Source: Bretschneidera sinensis
Lineage: Eukaryota; Streptophyta; Magnoliopsida; Brassicales; Akaniaceae
Assembly (NCBI GenBank): GCA_023935145.1
Contig: CM043703.1
Location: 25,009,727-25,073,726, forward strand
DNA length: 64,000 nucleotides
Reading direction: 5' to 3'
A model generated the notes under the pieces. It worked only from the letters and a program-made list of their open reading frames with translations. It did no database searches and was not told where the DNA came from. A program made the translations under genes and the position numbers. Of this stretch, positions 32,511-41,916 are shown one piece after another (the first letter of the stretch is position 1; every line of letters begins with the position of its first letter).

Positions 32511-32999
32511 CTTTAATTGTTCTTTATTTTAGAACTATGTCAAAATATTTGAAAGGACATGTATTTTGAATGTGTTTTGGCAACCTAGATCTTCTTTTAG
32601 ATATTGAATGAGTATTATTACCTTTAGCTCATGTATCAATTTTCTTATTCTTCCTAAGAGCTATTCCGGTATCTATTTTGGGTTAATCTTTTGTATACAA
32701 GTTTGTTTTAGTATACTTTATCTATCCATTGGGATAGATAAGCTTATTCTATTGCTTATAGCAGTTATATAAGGTCGTGAATGTCAAAAAGGGGCAGTCG
32801 ACTATCCTTTTTAAATCAACGGACTATATACAGACTCGCCATTAGATAATTGACTGTCGAAAATGGGCAGTCGACTTTCCTTTTTAAATCAAAAGACCGG
32901 ACAGGAAGGACAATCGGCTGTGAAAGTCTTTGTCCCTTACACAGTCGACTGTACAATGCCTATAACTGAAATTTTGAAAGAATTTTTGCAAAGATTTAT

Positions 33000-33266
33000 T
33001 GTTCTATGCTATTCTTAAGTGAGGGAATATTAAATTTGGGGTTAATCATCAATCACTTAATAGAAAAAATGAACATGATAAATGTTAATGCAATCTACAC
33101 ACACATAGTCATAATTGTTTAATCCTATTAATAGTCTTATTTTGCAAAAACTGTTTTCATTTAAAGGTTTAGCAAGGATATCAACAATTTGATCTTTGGA
33201 GGGAATGAATTCTAGCTTAATATCACCCTTTTGAACATGATCTCTTATGAAGTTGATATGAACCCG
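33000..33266 (-). pseudogene. Element H pol C-terminus (RNase H end)
   Basis: Minus strand reads RVHINFIRDHVQKGDIKLEF, IPSKDQIVDILAKPLNENSF and CKIRLLIGL, the conserved end of Copia pol. It starts abruptly at the left edge of element E. Confidence 0.8.
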
Positions 33267-33747
33267 TGGAATGGAAATCCCTTGAACCCATAATCATATT
33301 GAAACTTACCTAAGAAAGCCAAGAATCAAGTCAAGATAATCTAGACCCGTTGAAATCTTGTTTCAAGAACCTAGATTCGACGAGAATGCAACGAAGGATT
33401 TGCCTTTGATAAGTTCTTAGTTCAATCAAGAACAAGTAGAGAAAACTAAAAATTCTCTATGAAGAAAACTTCATTCACGTTCAACTTACCCTCAAAATAC
33501 AGCTACAAGTGTTTTTATAGCCCTCCATGAAACCCTATGACCGAATAAGGCCTACATCAATTAAAAGACATGGGTTGAACATTTTTAAGCCCAAAACGTC
33601 CTAAACTACATGCCTATAGCTAATAAAAGAAGTCCACTTAATGAATTAAATAGGCCCAAATGCCTACAACTATAGAAATATAAAATAGGCCCACATGCCT
33701 ATACTTAATGAAATAAAAAGTCTACACAAAACCACTACGATATGCCA
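33267..33747 (-). repeat. Element E 3' LTR
   Basis: About 481 bp, plus-strand TGGAATGG to ATGCCA, with an adjoining minus-strand purine tract ACAGAGGGGGG (33748-33758). Only one copy is visible, so the outer end is inferred from the TGG/CCA terminus and from the H frame stopping there. Confidence 0.68.
33513..33702 (-). promoter_or_regulatory. Element E U3 promoter: TATA box and GGCCCAAATGCCTA repeats
   Basis: Minus-strand CTATAAAAACAC at 33520-33509. Upstream, the plus-strand words AGGCCCAAATGCCTA (about 33651), AGGCCCACATGCCTA (about 33688) and ACATGCCTATAG (about 33608) form a loose array. Regulatory role inferred. Confidence 0.45.
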
Positions 33748-34110
33748 CCCCCCTCTGTAGCTTGTATCACATGGATTAAAGCTGGTTCTTCTTCTTTCAA
33801 GCCCATCTTGAATGTTGGGGTTTTGCTTGATAAATTTGTAAATTGGCCCAAGTGGATTGCACCAATCTTTGCATTGCTTCCTTGATCTTCTTAGCACTTG
33901 ACCTTGTGATTGGCCCATCTGGAACTTGCAAGAGATCCTTAAGACTCGGTCCACTATGGTGCCCATCATTCCCCTATCCTCAAAAGGATTCGACCTCAAA
34001 TCGTCACTTGCATCAAAGGGAGAAAGATCAGAAACACTGAAAGTAGCAGAGACATTATACTCACTTGGAAGATCCACTTTATAAGCATTATCATTAATTT
34101 TCTCAAGGAT
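33748..34110 (-). pseudogene. Element E pol C-terminus
   Basis: The frame at 34077 onward reads DLPSEYNVSATFSVSDLSPF and DDLRSNPFEDRG, the conserved end of plant Gypsy pol after integrase. About 20 codons later the match is lost into sequence up to the purine tract. Confidence 0.78.
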
Positions 34111-35023
34111 TTGGAAAGGTCCATCTCATCGATGATACAATTTAGTCCTTCTATGGGCTAGGAATCTTTCTTTGTGCATGTGAACCCAAACCCAATCTCT
34201 TGGTTCAAAGATGACATGCCTTCGCCCTTTATTGGCTTGGGAAGCAAACTTTTCATTCTTCTGCGCAATTTGAGGTCATACCCTATCATGAATTGATTTT
34301 ACCAATTCGACATTCCTGTGTTCATCCAAACTACTCCTTTCATCAATAGGTTAAGGCATCAAATCTAAAGGAGTAAATGGATTAAAACCATAAACAATTT
34401 CAAAGGGAGAATAAGAAGTAGTAGTATGCATAGTCCTATTATATGCAAACTCTATAAATGGCAAACAGTCCTCCTAAGTTTTTAAATTCTTTTGAATGAC
34501 AGTGTGTAAAAGTTGAGTTAGAGTCCCCTGTTGACTACTTCAGTCTGTCCGTCAGTCTGTGGATGACAAGTAGTGGAAAATAAAAGTTTGGTACTTAATT
34601 TTCCCCACAAAACCTTCCAAAAGTAGCAAAGGAATTTAACATCCCTATAAGAAACAATACTCCTAGGTACACCATGGAATCACACTATTTCCTTGAAAAA
34701 CAAATCAGCTATGTTTGTGGCATCATTTGTTTTATGGCATGGAATGAAATGTATCATTTTACTAAATCTGTCAACTACCACAAAAATAGAATCTATACCC
34801 TTTTTTGTCCTAGACAGCCCCAAAATAAAGTCCATAGATATGTCTACCCATGGTTCACTAGGAACAGGTAAGGGTGTATACAACCCATGTGGTAAAACCT
34901 TAGAATTAGCCTTTCTACATGTAATGCACCTACCATATATTCAAGTGATGTCTCTTCTCATCCTAGGCCAAAATAAATGTTCATGCAAAATTTTTAAGGT
35001 TTTCCTGACACCAAAGTGTCCCA
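34111..35023 (-). pseudogene. Element E integrase remnant
   Basis: 34883-34680 reads [20 protein letters not shown] and [18 protein letters not shown], the integrase core with the first catalytic Asp in MDFI. The N-terminal zinc finger and the later core (catalytic D and E) are spread over other frames with stops; the plus strand here has antisense open frames only. Confidence 0.77.
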
Positions 35024-35806
35024 TTAATCCCCCACCATGTGCCTCACACACCAATAATTCACGCATTGAATAATTTGGCACACACATTTTACCTTATTTA
35101 AATAAATAACCATCACGCTTGTAAAACTTACCAAATACTGCTTTATCACATGCCATATACACATAAGAAAAATCAGCATTATTGGCATACATGTTTTCAC
35201 ATATTCAAACCCAAGCATTTTAGCACTCATAGAAGTAAGAAGTACATACCTCCGTGACAAAGCATCAGCAACAATGTTCTCCTTGCCTTGCTTGTAATGG
35301 ATGACATAAGGAAAGATCTTGATGCATTCTATCCATCTAGCATGTCTCTTATTTAATTTACCTTGACCCTTGAGATGCTTCAATGATTTATGATTAGTGT
35401 GGATCACAAACTTCTTAGGCCAAAGGTAGTGCTGCCATGTCTCTAGAGCACGACTAAGAGCATAAAGTTCTTTGTCATAATTGGGGTAATTCAGGGCCGC
35501 CCCACTTAGCTTCTCACTGAAGAAGGCTATGGGGTACCTATCCTGCATCAAAATGGCTCCAATTCCTATTCCTGAGGCATCACATTCAACTTCAAAAGTT
35601 TTGTTAAAGTCAGGTAATGTTAACATAGGTTCAGAATATAACATTTCTTTAATAGTAACAAATGAATTTGCTTGATCAATCTCCCAATGAAATCCAACAT
35701 TCTTTTTAATTATTTCAGTGAGCGGTGCAGCAATGGTGCTAAAATCCTTAACAAAACGCCTATAAAAGCTAGCTAAACCATGAAAGCTTCTTACATCAAT
35801 GATGCT
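35024..35806 (-). pseudogene. Element E RT thumb and RNase H
   Basis: From 35801 the minus strand reads [20 protein letters not shown], then the RNase H of 35644-35024: [42 protein letters not shown] and [23 protein letters not shown]. The catalytic Asp expected in HTDH is Asn (GAT to AAT). RNase H would remove RNA from the RNA-DNA hybrid. F is inserted at 35807, and the RT continues at 44588. Confidence 0.85.
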
Positions 35807-37051
35807 TGATAAGTGCTTAAATAGTCATATTTAAGCCCCTTAATTTATGCTTGTTAGGCTCTTTGTTTATCTATTTTAGTAGATTCTATTTCATTTTTCA
35901 TGTTTTATGTGTTTTTCACAGGGCTTTGAAAAAAGATACATTTTGGCGCTCTAAGGAATAAAAAGTAAAGTTCTGCAATCCAGCAAGGTGCACTCGAGCG
36001 CACATCCCTTGTGATCGAGCACACAGGCACACGAGCGCACACTCAGAAGGCTCGAGCGCACAAGCTCCAGAGGTTGTAGAGCCAGAATTAGAAATAAGTC
36101 TTTAGACCTTAAATAAGAAATTAAGGTTTTGGGGCACCCTTAGAGCCTTATATATAGCCTTGTAAAACACAGAAAACACACTTTCTGATTGAGCTTGAAG
36201 TTGTAAGCCTTGGAGAGGAATTGACGACTTGTCTCCTCAGCATCCTTCGGGTTTTATTTTTTTGTTTTAGTTAGTTATGGTTATGATGTTTAGTTTACTG
36301 AACATATGTAACTAACCTCCTAATAGGGCTCGATTGAAGCCCTAATTATGCTTTCCTATATATATGATCATTGATTACCTTTGCTAATAGCCATGTTATG
36401 ATGCTTTAATTGATTAATGCTTGTGTTTATTTAAATTCCTCATATGTGTGTGTCTGATCAACGTATGCATGTGGTATGGATAAGTTAGTTAGATCAATTT
36501 GGATGACCGAGTCTTGGGTCTAACAATAGTAACAAAAGATATCCATGCCAGATTCTTGGATTAATCAACATGGGAAACTAGGAGCGGACCAAGCCCTAGG
36601 TTCCATGTGGTTATCGATTTCCACAGGCCTTATGCTCTCTTAAGGAATAACTCAGTATACATCATGCTGAATCCCTTAAGAGAGAGAAGAGTTAGAGTAT
36701 ACACCATGCCTAACTTGTTGCTTAGGGAGATCTATAGCCTAAGGAGTGGACCAAGCCCTTATGGTTGGCAACCATTAGGTATTCATGATAGGGCTATAAC
36801 ATTGGCACTTTACTTAATAGGAAAGTATGATTAGTGGTGGATATCAAAGCCCTATGTTCTTATCATTATTAATTCACACTTAAACATCTATTTTTATCTT
36901 TTATATTGAGAAACTAATTCTAATTCGAAATTAACCAATCCCTGTGGAGATGATCTCGCACTTGCACACTATGCTACTATTGACCTTGTGCACTTGCAAG
37001 TAAAACTGTACGATTATTTGCTTATTAATTTAGGCAGATAAACGAACAACA
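35807..37051 (+). repeat. Element F 5' LTR
   Basis: 1245 bp direct repeat of 43323-44587. Contains the GATCGAGCGCAC array, TATA at 36149-36156 and a hairpin with an 11-bp perfect stem (36635-36645 with 36674-36684). Confidence 0.93.
35989..36156 (+). promoter_or_regulatory. Element F U3 promoter: CGAGCGCAC array and TATA box
   Basis: 35989-36072 holds CTCGAGCGCAC, TGATCGAGCACAC, ACGAGCGCACAC and GCTCGAGCGCAC in about 80 bp, then TTATATATAGCC. The 3' LTR has the same array with one extra unit (43505-43600; TATA 43685-43692). Confidence 0.6.
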
Positions 37052-37057
37052 AATTTT

Positions 37058-37075
37058 TGGCGCCATTGATTGTGC
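37058..37075 (+). other. Element F primer-binding site, diverged
   Basis: TGGCGCCATTGATTGTGC shares TGGCGCC-TTG with the tRNA-Asp site and then diverges. Located six bases after the LTR end. Confidence 0.6.
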
Positions 37076-37439
37076 TTAAATTTTTTTTTAGAATTAATTT
37101 TTTTCATTTAGTTTAATCATTATTATTTCTTTTTCATTCTATTCTATTTTTATCTCAAATAAATTTTTAAGTTTCTGTTTTTATCTTATTTTTGTTTCTT
37201 TAAAACCTTAAACTAATTCCTTTTTGTTTTCTGTTTCAGGCACACCAGGAGAACTTTCTGTGCCATTTGCGATCGAGTGCAATTGAGGCAGAGAGTTACC
37301 CGAACAGCAGTGTTTAACTGCTGCATTAAAGCGATTGTTACTGATTCATGCACAGACTTCGATCCAAGCATCCAACGTTCTTCTCCCTTGATACCGAGCT
37401 TGAGTGGACTATCCAACAAAGGCTTAGAGACAATTCGAA

Positions 37440-38890
37440 AGGGGTAGAAGAATAAATTGAAGAAGAAGCATCAATGAAGGAACAGATCGAAAACCCACAG
37501 CCACTTGAGTGAAGACTGATGAAGCAATCCTTTATCCCACAGAACCTCGATCAGCCATCGTGCATTGCGTATCAACCTAAGGAGGAAGGCAATTACTACA
37601 TATCTCCACAGATACTTAGTGCACTAACTCACTTTAGGGGCACTCTTAATGAGGATCCACACTTGTACCTCTGAGAGTTCTTCGATCTTTGCAAGTTCCA
37701 GCATATCCGAGGCTTAGACCAAGAAGGAATAAGGTTAATTCTTTTCCCTTTTTCCTTAAAAGATAATGCTAAACTGTGGTACAATTCATTGCCTACAGTT
37801 TCGATTCACATTTGGGAGGAGTTGGCCTACAAATTCCTAAGGAAGTTTTTTCTAGCTCAAAAGATAAGGCAAATGAGGAAGGAGATTCAGTCCTTCCAAC
37901 AAAAGGATGAAGACCTATTCTTTGAGGCATGAGGACACTTCAATGAGCTGCTACTCAAATGCCCACATCACAATCTACCTCAGGATGAACTGGTACAAGC
38001 TTTCTATGAAGGTTTAAGTGATACTAACAAAAGTATTGTGGATTCAGGTTGTGGAGGAGTGCTGATAGAGAAAAGCAGTGAAGAAGCTATGGAGCTCTTC
38101 GAAACCTTAAGTGAACACTCAGCAGTTCTCCTCTTGAGGTAGATATGTAACCAAGAGTAAAGGTATGTATGAGGTGAACTTAAATAGAGGATCATCTACT
38201 CAGATAGCTGCTGTGGAGAGGAAACTAGATCTGTTAGTTAAAGCCATGGCTGCTCAGAATGCCTCACCTAACCCACCAGCTACACCACTCCATGTATGTG
38301 CTATTTGTTCCCAATTTGATGACAATACTGATACATGTCCCTTGTATTCATCTGCAGATCATGAGCAAGCAAACTTTGTGGGACCAAACAACTATCTCCG
38401 AAGAATAATCCCTATGCAAACACCTATAACCCTGGATGGCGGAATCACCCAAATTTTTCTTGGAGCAATAATCAGAACAGTCAAGGGCAGCAAAGAAACT
38501 TCCAACCAGTAGCCCACTCAGCTCTCGAAACAAAGAAAAGTAACCTTGAAAGTCTTGTGAGGCAATTCACAACTCAACAGCAATAATTAATGACTTCACA
38601 CGAACAATTCATGGAAGAAAGTAGACAATTTTGAACTGAGATGAGACAAACCACTGCAAAACATGATCAAGCCATTCAAGGATTAGAGGTACAAATGGGG
38701 TAATTAGCCAAAGAACTGAGAAGTAGAAAGCAAAGTGAGCTTCCTGCCTAACCAATACCTAATCCAAGAGGACATCAGCAACGGAATGCTGTGACAACCT
38801 TAAGAAGTGGAAAGATCATAGGCGTCGATAAGCCTGCACAAGCATATCCAGAAAAAGAATCCACATCTAAGGTAAGTGAGATGGAAAGGT
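37440..38890 (+). pseudogene. Element F gag
   Basis: Capsid motifs TPHFRGTLNEDPHLYL-type (about 37623-37672, seen as LTHFRGTLNEDPHLYL), LILFPFSLKDNAKLWYNSLP (about 37735-37795), FYEGLSDTNKSIVDS (about 38001-38045), then 38165-38512 with a degenerate knuckle CAICSQFDDNTDTC. In-frame stops near 37509, 37672 and 37930 and a frame change after 38400 disable it. Start not determined. Confidence 0.82.
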
Positions 38891-39800
38891 AAATGCCCCT
38901 CCACCCTTCCCTCAAAGGTTAGTAAAACCTAAGAAAGAGACTAAACTGACTGACATTTTCGAAACTTTGAAAAAAGTGGAAATAAACATTCCTTTATTAG
39001 ATGTAATTAAACAAATTCCTGCATATGCTAAATTTTTGAAAAATTGTTGCACTAACAAAAGGAAATTTCAGGACCATGAGACAGTAGCCTTGACCGAAGA
39101 GGTAAGTGCTGTGCTATTAAGAAAACCACCACCAAAACTAAAAGATCCGGGTAGCTTTACTATTCCTCGCAGGCTAGGTGACCAACTATTCGAGCATGTG
39201 CTACTAGCTCTAGGAGTGAGTGTAAATCTGTATGACATACAGTGTGTTCGAGACACTAGGTTTGGGGGAGGTTCAACCAACCTCCATCACTTTGCAACTA
39301 GCTGACAGAAGCACCAAACGACCGAGAGGTATTCTCGAGGATGTTTGGTAAGAGTAGGTAAATTTATTTTACCTACTGATTTTATTGTCTTAGATATGGA
39401 AGAATTTCCTATGCCATTACCACTCCCCATCATCTTAGGAAGACCCTTTATGATAACTGCTGACACAAATATTAGTGTAAAAAGGGGCATTGTCACTATG
39501 AAAGTAAATGATGAGGAGATAGAATTCAAAATATTTAATATATTAAAATCAACGAAAGATGATAATGTATATTCTAATGTAAGCTTAATGCAAGGTGTTG
39601 TCGAGCAAGTTTCTCAGGTCCATCACATTGCTCCATTGGAGACCACCCTAAACCATGGTGTCACAAGATTGAATAATTAGCCAGATGACGATGATGTGAT
39701 TAAAGACATCAATAAAGCTATGCACCTCCTCAAGAACACACCAAAGCCTCCGAGTAAGTATACTCCATCAGTTAAACCCCCTGAACTTACTAATACTACT
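38890..39800 (+). pseudogene. Element F protease, catalytic Asp replaced
   Basis: 38967-39305 reads INIPLLDVIKQIPAYAKFLK and VLLALGVSVNL; the active-site triad expected as D-L-G reads A-L-G, so the catalytic Asp is lost. After a frameshift, 39345-39680 gives FILPTDFIVLDMEEF and LPIILGRPFMITADTNI. A tail at 39696-39905 (PPSKYTPSVKPPELTN) is the spacer that normally precedes RT, but RT is absent. Confidence 0.83.
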
Positions 39801-39905
39801 TTTCTTTATTCTACTATCCAGGCACCAAAAATGAAGATGAAGCATCTGTCAAGGGCACTTAAACCACCAGATGTGGGCTCTAAGTTCCCCCTTCAAAGAG
39901 AGTAG

Positions 39906-40740
39906 CACTGTATCAAGAGAACACTTCAACCGTTCCACCTTTAACAATCATGTAGCTCAAGTGCCTCTACTAAGGTTAGTGGTACTAAGACCACTAAAGT
40001 ATGGTATGGTTGTATCGTTACTAGTTTTTCTCCTTGTTTATGTCATTATTTTAATCCTTTTATGTTTTCTTATTATTAGTAATTTCTGCCTTGCGATCGA
40101 GCGCACTCTCACCCTACATTCCATTACGCGCAAGCGCATCACCCTACGCACTTGCGCACAAGTGCGATCGAGCACACTTCATAATGCACTTGAGCGCACT
40201 TCACAATGCGCTCGAGCGCACTCGGGGTAGACGGGTCACATAATGGATATAACAATTTCTCCTCTTATTCCCTCACTTATGCTCAATTGCACTTCTTCTG
40301 TTCCTCTCTCGCACCCTAACCCTCTCACCCTCACACATCACTCACAGCACCCTAACCTTCTCAACCTTTTACTCCATCTTATTTCCCGTAAAGACATACC
40401 TCCCCATCCCACATTTTATTCCCCTATCCTCATCCTACATCACCTCCACTTCACATTCACAAACCCACACGGTAAGGCCATTACCGTTTCTTATTTAAAT
40501 TACGAACACACCTTCACATACAATGTTTAATTTATATTTTCCTCTTATTATATGAAAATCTTGGGTGATTGATTATGTATTTTCATGCTACAGGAGCTTG
40601 GGATCAAGTTAGTATCATTTCAACAGCTTCAAGCTTTTGTTGCATATCAACTATTCGATAAATTGCCTGAACCACTGCGATCGAGCACACACCACCTGTG
40701 ATCGAGCGCACAAAGCCTGTGATCGAGTGTTATTTTGACA
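39906..40740 (+). other. Element F spacer with CpG-rich motif clusters
   Basis: No recognised gene. Two clusters of the LTR motif occur here: 40095-40230 (GCGATCGAGCGCAC, TTGCGCACAAGTGCGATCGA, TTGAGCGCAC, GCTCGAGCGCAC) and 40676-40733 (GCGATCGAGCACAC, TGATCGAGCGCAC, TGATCGAGTG). Between them is a C/A/T-rich stretch (40243-40530) rich in His, Pro and Ser codons that I do not regard as a gene. Confidence 0.65.
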
Positions 40741-41900
40741 GTAACCATAGTTTCGGACCTCAAAAAATGGTTTCCAGTTCCTAAGCTGCCAGCAGCCGCC
40801 ATCAGGCCACCTGGCCCAGTTTCGAGTAGCGTGGAATCTTGTTTGAGACTACATTCAACATTGATGAGGACTTCAAGAACTTGGACGCCAAGAGATAGGC
40901 AGTCCAAGAGTTCAAAGCCCGGGATCTCTAACGGCCGTTCAAGCCGGTTTGTTTGACGGCTTACACCAGATTTATGGTCAGCTTCTACGAGAACCTGACC
41001 TATGACTGCACCAGGCCAGAGATCTTATCCTCTTCAGTCTAGGGCAGATTCATAGAGCTAACCACCACCGACATTGCTAGTTCTCTCCATTGCTATGATC
41101 AGTCCTCTCCGGAAGATAGCCATATAGAGGAGCAGCTAGACCCGTTTTCTCTGCCATATATCATAGAGGACATGTGTGTATGCCAATATACGGACCGACA
41201 CAACAATGCGGGGAGCCGATCGAGGTTGCCTCATCGCTTATGGTTCATGGACTCTGTCCTCCAGTGTAACGTGTGTCCTTTGGGGCATAAAACACAGAGG
41301 AGGGATTAGTTTCTACAGGCTCTCTATACCTTTCACCAGGGTCACTGGTACTCCATCCCAGCAGTCATATAGAGTCAGATACACAAGTTCTAGGACCATG
41401 TGCATAGCCGTCAGACTACCACGGCTAATGCATGGGGTCTCCATTTCCCCTTCTTGCTCAGTCATATCTTCAAGAAGAAGGAGATCAGAGGCTCCTCTGT
41501 TGATGGCCCAGTTAGTGATCATCCATTCTTCATGAGGGCCCAGTGGAGCCTTAGCCAGTCCCACATGCCCCGAGGACCCCGGGTGCAGATTCCTATTACT
41601 AAGCCTATGGCAAATGATCCGATAAAGGTGGAGCATCCATTAGTGAGCCCTACATGGGAGGAGGACCAGCCAGACATGAGGTCCACGGAGTATCAACATC
41701 TTCTTAAGGAGCTGTCCTCCTTCAGCTGCGAGCTCTCAGACATTTGTCGGGAGGACAGAGAGGTGACCCGTTTGATCCATCAGTGGATTGATGGGTTAGA
41801 GGCACAGTTTGCATGACAGGAGGCGATGCTACAGACTATCCTCGATTGCCTACCTCCGACCGATACCTCTTCGACTGCACCACCTGATGACAAGCAGTGA
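40741..41900 (+). pseudogene. Element F third frame, 'putative plant transposon protein'-like
   Basis: One frame with about seven stops reads FKPVCLTAYTRFMVSFYENL, GRFIELTTTDIASSLHCYDQ, FLQALYTFHQGHWYSIPAVI, HSRQTTTANAWGLHFPFLLS and SDHPFFMRAQWSLSQSHMPR, ending near 41815. It resembles the frame found 3' of pol in Athila-type elements (Pfam 'putative plant transposon protein' type). Role unknown; sometimes treated as envelope-related. It is GC-richer than its surroundings. Same general pattern as the H frame. Confidence 0.6.
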
Positions 41901-41916
41901 GAAGATACCCCGTCTG

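Larger units (their letters stand above)
30711..32782. repeat. Large inverted repeat in element H
   Basis: The left arm (about 30711-31228) is the reverse complement of the right arm (about 32283-32782), arms near 500 bp, separated by about 1.05 kb. Each arm codes, facing inward to outward, the end of the same envelope-like frame (IAEDDEPEAETA, SSDYNTFVLAAL, RLHRPSNTP in the left arm) plus its 3' flank. The left arm is the better preserved. The arms diverge at many positions and the right arm has a short deletion after TFVLAAL. Confidence 0.85.
28972..33266 (-). mobile_element. Element H: SIRE/Maximus-like Copia element, rearranged and truncated
   Basis: An LTR at 28972-30222 is preceded on the minus strand by the lineage signature: TTTTGTCATCATCAAAATGG then GGGAGAT directly before TGTTGACCC. 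The end of a Copia pol frame reads on the minus strand at 33266-33000. Between them lies an envelope-like frame present in both orientations as a large inverted repeat. Element E interrupts at 33267; the rest of H would be to the right, outside the window. Confidence 0.8.

Noticed and set aside
36607..36834. 75-codon frame conserved at 44143-44370
   Set aside because: Both lie at the same place in the two F LTRs, so similarity comes from LTR duplication. No domain and no independent sign of selection.
40243..40530. His/Pro/Ser-rich 95-codon frame in element F
   Set aside because: Low-complexity C/A/T-rich DNA between the protease and the third frame; no domain.
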